From an uncultured Lachnospiraceae bacterium (lineage in GTDB: Bacteria; Bacillota; Clostridia; Lachnospirales; Lachnospiraceae), in assembly GCA_948470905.1 (NCBI GenBank), contig CAOKQK010000004.1:19448-83447 (forward strand): a stretch of 64,000 nt of DNA, written 5' to 3'. The translations under genes and the position numbers were made by a program. How positions within the stretch are numbered: the stretch's first letter is position 1; the number at the start of each line of letters is the position of its first letter. Below the pieces are notes generated by a model. It was not told the origin of the DNA and ran no database searches. It saw nothing but the letters and a program-made list of their open reading frames with translations. This document shows positions 61,022-64,000 of this stretch, one piece after another.

Positions 61022-62203
61022 CTATTCCCGCAGCCCCAGATAAAAATATTCCGGGAAGCTTACCTCTCCTGCGGCAAGCTTCTGCAGCTTGTCAAAGACG
61101 CCCTCCATATCCTGGACTCTCACATCCCGCCCGGACAGACCATACATGATATTTACAGTCTCGGCAGCCGCCTTCCCACGGTACAGCACGGCTCCTACCT
61201 CGGCGCCCAGGGGACCGCCGCAGCCGCTGTAGCTCTCAGCCCTGTCCATAATGGCGATTGCCCGACAGTGCTTCAATGCCCCTGCAATCTCCTCTGCGGG
61301 GAAAGGCCGAAATACCCGTATTTTCAAAAGCCCCGCCTTGACTCCCTTTTCCCTCAACACGTCGATGGCATCCTTTACCGTGCCGCACACAGAACCGATT
61401 GCCACCACCGCATACTCGGCATCCTCCAGCTTATATTCCTCGAAGAAACCGTAATGCTGCCCGGTGACAGCCTCGAACTCTTTTGCCACATCCAGGATGA
61501 CCTGCCTTGCGTTCTTCATAGCCTCCGCCTGGGCTTTCTTTGCCTCCATACAGTAATTGGAAACCGCATAGGGGCCTACCGCCATGGACTCGTCCTCTTT
61601 CAAGAGATAATGCTCCGGCTCATACTCCCCTATGAATTTCCGGATGGGTTCGTCGTCCCACAGGGTAATGTTTTCCACGGCATGGCTGGTAATAAAACCG
61701 TCCTGGCAGATCATCACCGGCAGATGCACATCTTTATGCTCCGCAATGCGGTGTGCCTGCAGGAAATTGTCATACGCCTCCTGATTGTTCTCCGCATAGA
61801 TCTGAATCCAGCCGGAGTCCCTGGCTCCCATACTGTCGGAATGCTCCGCATTGATGTTCAAAGGCCCTGTGAGCCCTCTGTTCACCACCGCCATCACGAT
61901 GGGCAGGCGGCTGGACGCCGCCACATACAGCACCTCCCACATCAGGGCTAGCCCGCAGGAGGACGTAGCCGTGATCGCCCTGGCCCCTGCGGCGGACGCG
62001 CCCATGGCGGCGCTCATGGAGCTGTGCTCGCTCTCCACAGGGATAAATTCTGTATCTATCTCCCCGTTTGCGATCATAGACGCCACAAACTGGGGAATCT
62101 CCGTAGAAGGAGTAATCGGAAATGCCGGCATAACGTCAGGATTTACCTGCCTGATGGCATGAGCCACCGCCTCATTGCCGGACATACGTGTTCTCTGTGA
62201 CAT
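61022..62203 (-). CDS. porA: 2-oxoacid:ferredoxin oxidoreductase, alpha subunit
   Basis: 393 residues. 'GNEAVAHAIRQVNPDVMPAF' and 'PITPSTEIPQF' form the pyrimidine-binding start of the family; 'ESEHSSMSAAMGASAAGAR' and 'TSSCGLALMWEVLYVAAS' follow. The C-terminus has the transketolase-C-like segment ('KIRVFRPFPAEEIAGAL'). ATG 62203 follows AGGAG by 8 bases. Two complete family B leaders in tandem precede it inside the operon. Confidence 0.94.
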   Translation of the reverse strand: MSQRTRMSGNEAVAHAIRQVNPDVMPAFPITPSTEIPQFVASMIANGEIDTEFIPVESEHSSMSAAMGASAAGARAITATSSCGLALMWEVLYVAASSRLPIVMAVVNRGLTGPLNINAEHSDSMGARDSGWIQIYAENNQEAYDNFLQAHRIAEHKDVHLPVMICQDGFITSHAVENITLWDDEPIRKFIGEYEPEHYLLKEDESMAVGPYAVSNYCMEAKKAQAEAMKNARQVILDVAKEFEAVTGQHYGFFEEYKLEDAEYAVVAIGSVCGTVKDAIDVLREKGVKAGLLKIRVFRPFPAEEIAGALKHCRAIAIMDRAESYSGCGGPLGAEVGAVLYRGKAAAETVNIMYGLSGRDVRVQDMEGVFDKLQKLAAGEVSFPEYFYLGLRE

Positions 62204-62226
62204 AATATATTCTCCTAGTTTAAAGT

Positions 62227-62346
62227 TCCGCCTCTGCACTTCAGTTCCCGTTTACGGGAACTTGCCCCATTGTCTGGAAGGAAATTTCATCTGCTAAGGA
62301 CGCAGCTGTAATTTCCTTCCGGGGGCGTTTCCGTTTCGAGGCTGTT
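62227..62346 (-). promoter_or_regulatory. Family B structured leader, porA-proximal copy
   Basis: P1 GCCTC/GAGGC, P2 GCCCC/GGGGC, P3 GGAAGGAAATTACAGCTG against CAGATGAAATTTCCTTCC. The GTTCCCG/CGGGAAC hairpin lies between P2 and P1. AGGAG and the porA ATG follow within 25 nt. Confidence 0.78.
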
Positions 62347-62353
62347 TTCCAGT

Positions 62354-62453
62354 TTCGCCTCTCCGTTTCCACGCCCCCTTGTCTGGGAGCAATTTTCAGC
62401 TGCAAAATGCGCATCTGAAAATTCTCCCGGGGCGTCTCCACTGCGAGGCTGTT
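62354..62453 (-). promoter_or_regulatory. Family B structured leader, porA-distal tandem copy
   Basis: P1 GCCTC/GAGGC, P2 ACGCCCC/GGGGCGT. P3 GGGAGAATTTTCAGATG against CAGCTGAAAATTGCTCCC: the CAGATG and CAGCTG blocks have changed sides, so the mismatched pair is kept but mirrored. The extra hairpin is absent. Beyond it (62461-62535) two further GTTCCC-type hairpin fragments remain. Confidence 0.75.
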
Positions 62454-62538
62454 TTTATTTTTTTCCAGTTCTCACTTGTGAGGACTTGTCCCGCTTTCGG
62501 GAACTTTTCTGCCTTTCTTATTACAGCCCCCTGGCTGC

Positions 62539-62844
62539 TCACCCTTTGCCCTCCTGCATGGAGATTGCGCCGAAAGGGCACGCCTTTGCGCAGATGCCGC
62601 AGCCCTTGCAGTGGTCATAATCAAATTCCTGCCTTTTGTTGTCCTTGACCGGAATGCAGCTGTCCGGGCAGTAGGGCACGCACAGCAGACACTGCTTGCA
62701 CTTTTCCTCATCCAGTATGGGAGTCTGGGTCCTCCACTCCCCGGTCTGGAACTGCCTGGACGTTGCCGGCTCATAAATCTGCAAGCCCTCTGTCATATCC
62801 TGCCATCTTGATTTCTCATTGATATTTTCCGCCTTTACTGACAT
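62539..62844 (-). CDS. porD: 2-oxoacid:ferredoxin oxidoreductase, delta (ferredoxin-like) subunit
   Basis: 101 residues with two [4Fe-4S] motifs, 'CKQCLLCVPYCPDSC' and 'CKGCGICAKACPFGAI', at the usual PorD spacing. It carries electrons from the TPP centre to ferredoxin. Its start overlaps the end of porG by 10 bp, so the two are coupled. Confidence 0.95.
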   Translation of the reverse strand: MSVKAENINEKSRWQDMTEGLQIYEPATSRQFQTGEWRTQTPILDEEKCKQCLLCVPYCPDSCIPVKDNKRQEFDYDHCKGCGICAKACPFGAISMQEGKG

Positions 62845-63416
62845 TGCACTACCTCCTCCAGCGCAAGCTCAAGCGCTTTCAAGTTCCCCTCCAGCACTTC
62901 CGGCTTCCGCGCAAATTTATGCTGCAGGGAGCTTTTCATCTCCCTTAAGAACACGTCGATGTCCATGACTTCGGAAATCTTCACCATGGCGGCAAGCATG
63001 GGCGTGTTGGGAAAATACTGCCCCAGAGTCTCCATACTTACCTTATGTGCGTCTATTATGTAAACTTTTCCCGGATAACCTTTCAAGAGGGGAATGATCT
63101 CCTCCCTGGGCTTCCTTGTATTGATCAAAAGCCCGCCGTCCTCCTTCAGCCCTTCCGTCACATCCACGGAATGCAGCAGAGTGTCATCCACCACCGCCAC
63201 AAAGTCCGGATCATAAATGTTGGAGTGGACCCGGATCTCATTGTCGCTGATCCGGTCATAGGCGGTAATGGGCGCTCCCATTCTCTCCGGACCGTACTCC
63301 GGAAAGCCCTGTACGTGCTTTCCCGCCTGAAAAGCCACATCCGCAAGCAGCAGCGCCGCCGTCTTGGCGCCCTGTCCCCCTCGCCCGTGCCACCTGATTT
63401 CTGTCAAATGTCTCAT
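62835..63416 (-). CDS. porG: 2-oxoacid:ferredoxin oxidoreductase, gamma subunit
   Basis: 193 residues. 'IRWHGRGGQGAKTAALLLAD' is the gamma-subunit signature, followed by 'GFPEYGPERMGAPITAYDRI'. It binds CoA in the four-subunit enzyme. First gene of the porGDAB-truA operon, under a T-box (63625-63889) and a family B leader in series. The gene order G-D-A-B is that of archaeal and clostridial POR/VOR enzymes. Confidence 0.95.
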   Translation of the reverse strand: MRHLTEIRWHGRGGQGAKTAALLLADVAFQAGKHVQGFPEYGPERMGAPITAYDRISDNEIRVHSNIYDPDFVAVVDDTLLHSVDVTEGLKEDGGLLINTRKPREEIIPLLKGYPGKVYIIDAHKVSMETLGQYFPNTPMLAAMVKISEVMDIDVFLREMKSSLQHKFARKPEVLEGNLKALELALEEVVQCQ

Positions 63417-63470
63417 CTTATCTCATCCTTTCCTTTGTGATACGATCCTTAATACTTTCTTAATTCCAGT

Positions 63471-63590
63471 ACCGCCTCTGCACTTCAGTTCCCGTTTACG
63501 GGAACTTGCCCCCTTGTCTGGAAGGAATTTCCATCTGCACAATCCTCAGCTGCAAATTCCTTCCGGGGACGTCTTCGTTTCGAGGCTGTT
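63471..63590 (-). promoter_or_regulatory. Family B structured leader, porG copy
   Basis: P1 GCCTC/GAGGC, P2 GTCCCC/GGGGGC, P3 hairpin 63520-63564 GGAAGGAATTTGCAGCTG against CAGATGGAAATTCCTTCC, plus the GTTCCCG/CGGGAAC hairpin. It lies between the T-box terminator and porG. 'CCAGTACCGTCTCTGCAC' at 63592-63609 is the start of a second, lost copy. Confidence 0.78.
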
Positions 63591-63624
63591 TCCAGTACCG
63601 TCTCTGCACGGATTTGTACATACT

Positions 63625-63656
63625 AAAAAAGCTCCCGCCGCAAACGGCAGAAGCTC
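63625..63656 (-). terminator. T-box-controlled terminator of the por operon
   Basis: Minus strand: GAGCT-TCT-GCCG-TTT-GCGGC-GGG-AGC followed by TTTTTT. It stands just after the T-box sequence and would stop transcription unless the antiterminator forms. Confidence 0.75.
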
Positions 63657-63889
63657 ATAATCATGCTCACAATCCCATTTACGACATACCAGCATATGCG
63701 TCCCCTTTGACGTGGGGAAACCGTCGGTGTCTACTGGCCCGCGCTTTGGACACCGCTGCTCAGGAGGGATCTTCCTATCACCATACTCGTACCGCTTCTC
63801 AGCTTTCCGCGGCTCTCTGTGACCTTTCCGGTTATAGTACTGTCTCCGTCAATGCATTTATCTCAGGAACCCTAAGAATCCCTGACTTA
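63625..63889 (-). ncRNA. T-box leader, probable isoleucine (AUC) specifier
   Basis: Read on the minus strand after a consensus promoter. Stem I features in order: 'GGAGACAGTA' (kink-turn and AGTA), 'ACAGAGAGCC', 'GCTGAGAAGCGG', then 'GATAGGAAGATCCCTCCTGAGC'-type specifier region, given here as GAA-G-AUC-C before the closing CTCC that pairs with GGAG. By alignment with the known glyQS layout (GAA-A-GGC-A) the specifier is AUC at 63768-63770. A Stem II-like 'AGTAGACACCGACGG...CCCCACGTCA' follows, then a T-box-like 'GCTGGTATGTCG' (UGGU fits a tRNA with discriminator A, as in tRNA-Ile) and a terminator. The T-box core is divergent from the consensus. Confidence 0.72.
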
Positions 63890-63895
63890 GACTTT

Positions 63896-63924
63896 ATTAT
63901 AGTAGTGTATAGAAATCTTGTCAA
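63896..63924 (-). promoter_or_regulatory. Consensus promoter of the T-box/por operon
   Basis: Minus strand: TTGACA, 17-bp spacer, TATAAT: both hexamers match the sigma-A consensus exactly. Such strength suits control by premature termination downstream. Nothing further is seen from 63925 to 64000. Confidence 0.9.
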
Positions 63925-64000
63925 CACAAATTTATGTTCATTCACAAATATATAAGCCATTTATGATAATGTCTCAGTAGACCACAAATAAAAATGTCCC

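Noticed and set aside
63506-63955. 149-codon plus-strand frame at the right edge
   Set aside because: It is antisense to a family B leader, a T-box and a consensus promoter, whose structures explain the sequence. No protein family is recognisable.

Overview
The window looks like chromosomal DNA of an anaerobic gut Firmicute, most likely a Lachnospiraceae (Clostridium cluster XIVa). I infer this from a four-subunit 2-oxoacid:ferredoxin oxidoreductase behind a T-box, several AraC regulators, methyl-accepting chemotaxis proteins, Gram-positive surface proteins with signal peptides, a BceRS-like two-component/ABC module and glycoside hydrolases for plant polysaccharide. I see no rRNA, tRNA, CRISPR array, IS transposase or phage gene.

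Layout. 1-2451: the start of a large surface protein that runs off the left edge. 2752-3228: an Rrf2 regulator. 3536-12905: a compact radical-SAM peptide-modification locus, with an ABC exporter, a divergent 68-residue Cys-containing peptide gene with its own promoter and terminator, two tandemly duplicated HExxH lipoprotein peptidases, an M55 D-aminopeptidase-like protein and two SPASM radical SAM enzymes. 13533-16385: HAD phosphatase, HD hydrolase and AroA. 16481-24005: GH42 beta-galactosidase, carbamate kinase, LtaS-like sulfatase-fold enzyme and an ECF sigma factor with a long C-terminal extension. 24093-27767: AraC/GyrI regulator, DUF4291 protein and a GGDEF-EAL protein. 28029-35492: a pectin-oriented block (LysM surface protein, GH28, DUF2264). 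36357-38414: a zinc-ribbon LRR membrane protein. 38610-52151: chemoreceptors, a BceRS-like two-component system with an ABC transporter, a VanZ protein split by a -1 frameshift, a PfkB kinase and a second extended ECF sigma factor. 52447-58930: AraC regulator, ABC exporter pair, AraC-GGDEF fusion and methyltransferase. 59162-63416: porGDAB-truA behind a T-box.

Three dispersed non-coding families overlay the genes. Family A is a MITE/REP-like element of about 125 bp that carries a terminator hairpin. Family B is a structured element found only in sense orientation in 5' leaders (8 full copies, with visible compensatory base changes). Family C is a promoter-proximal element with two copies.

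The strongest candidates for something undescribed are the radical-SAM/D-aminopeptidase/HExxH peptide locus and the family B leader RNA. Next come an apparent isoleucine-specifier T-box in front of a 2-oxoacid:ferredoxin oxidoreductase, and a VanZ gene whose two frames meet at a canonical A AAA AAC slippery heptamer. Everything here was read by eye; functions are assigned from motifs and family knowledge, not database searches.
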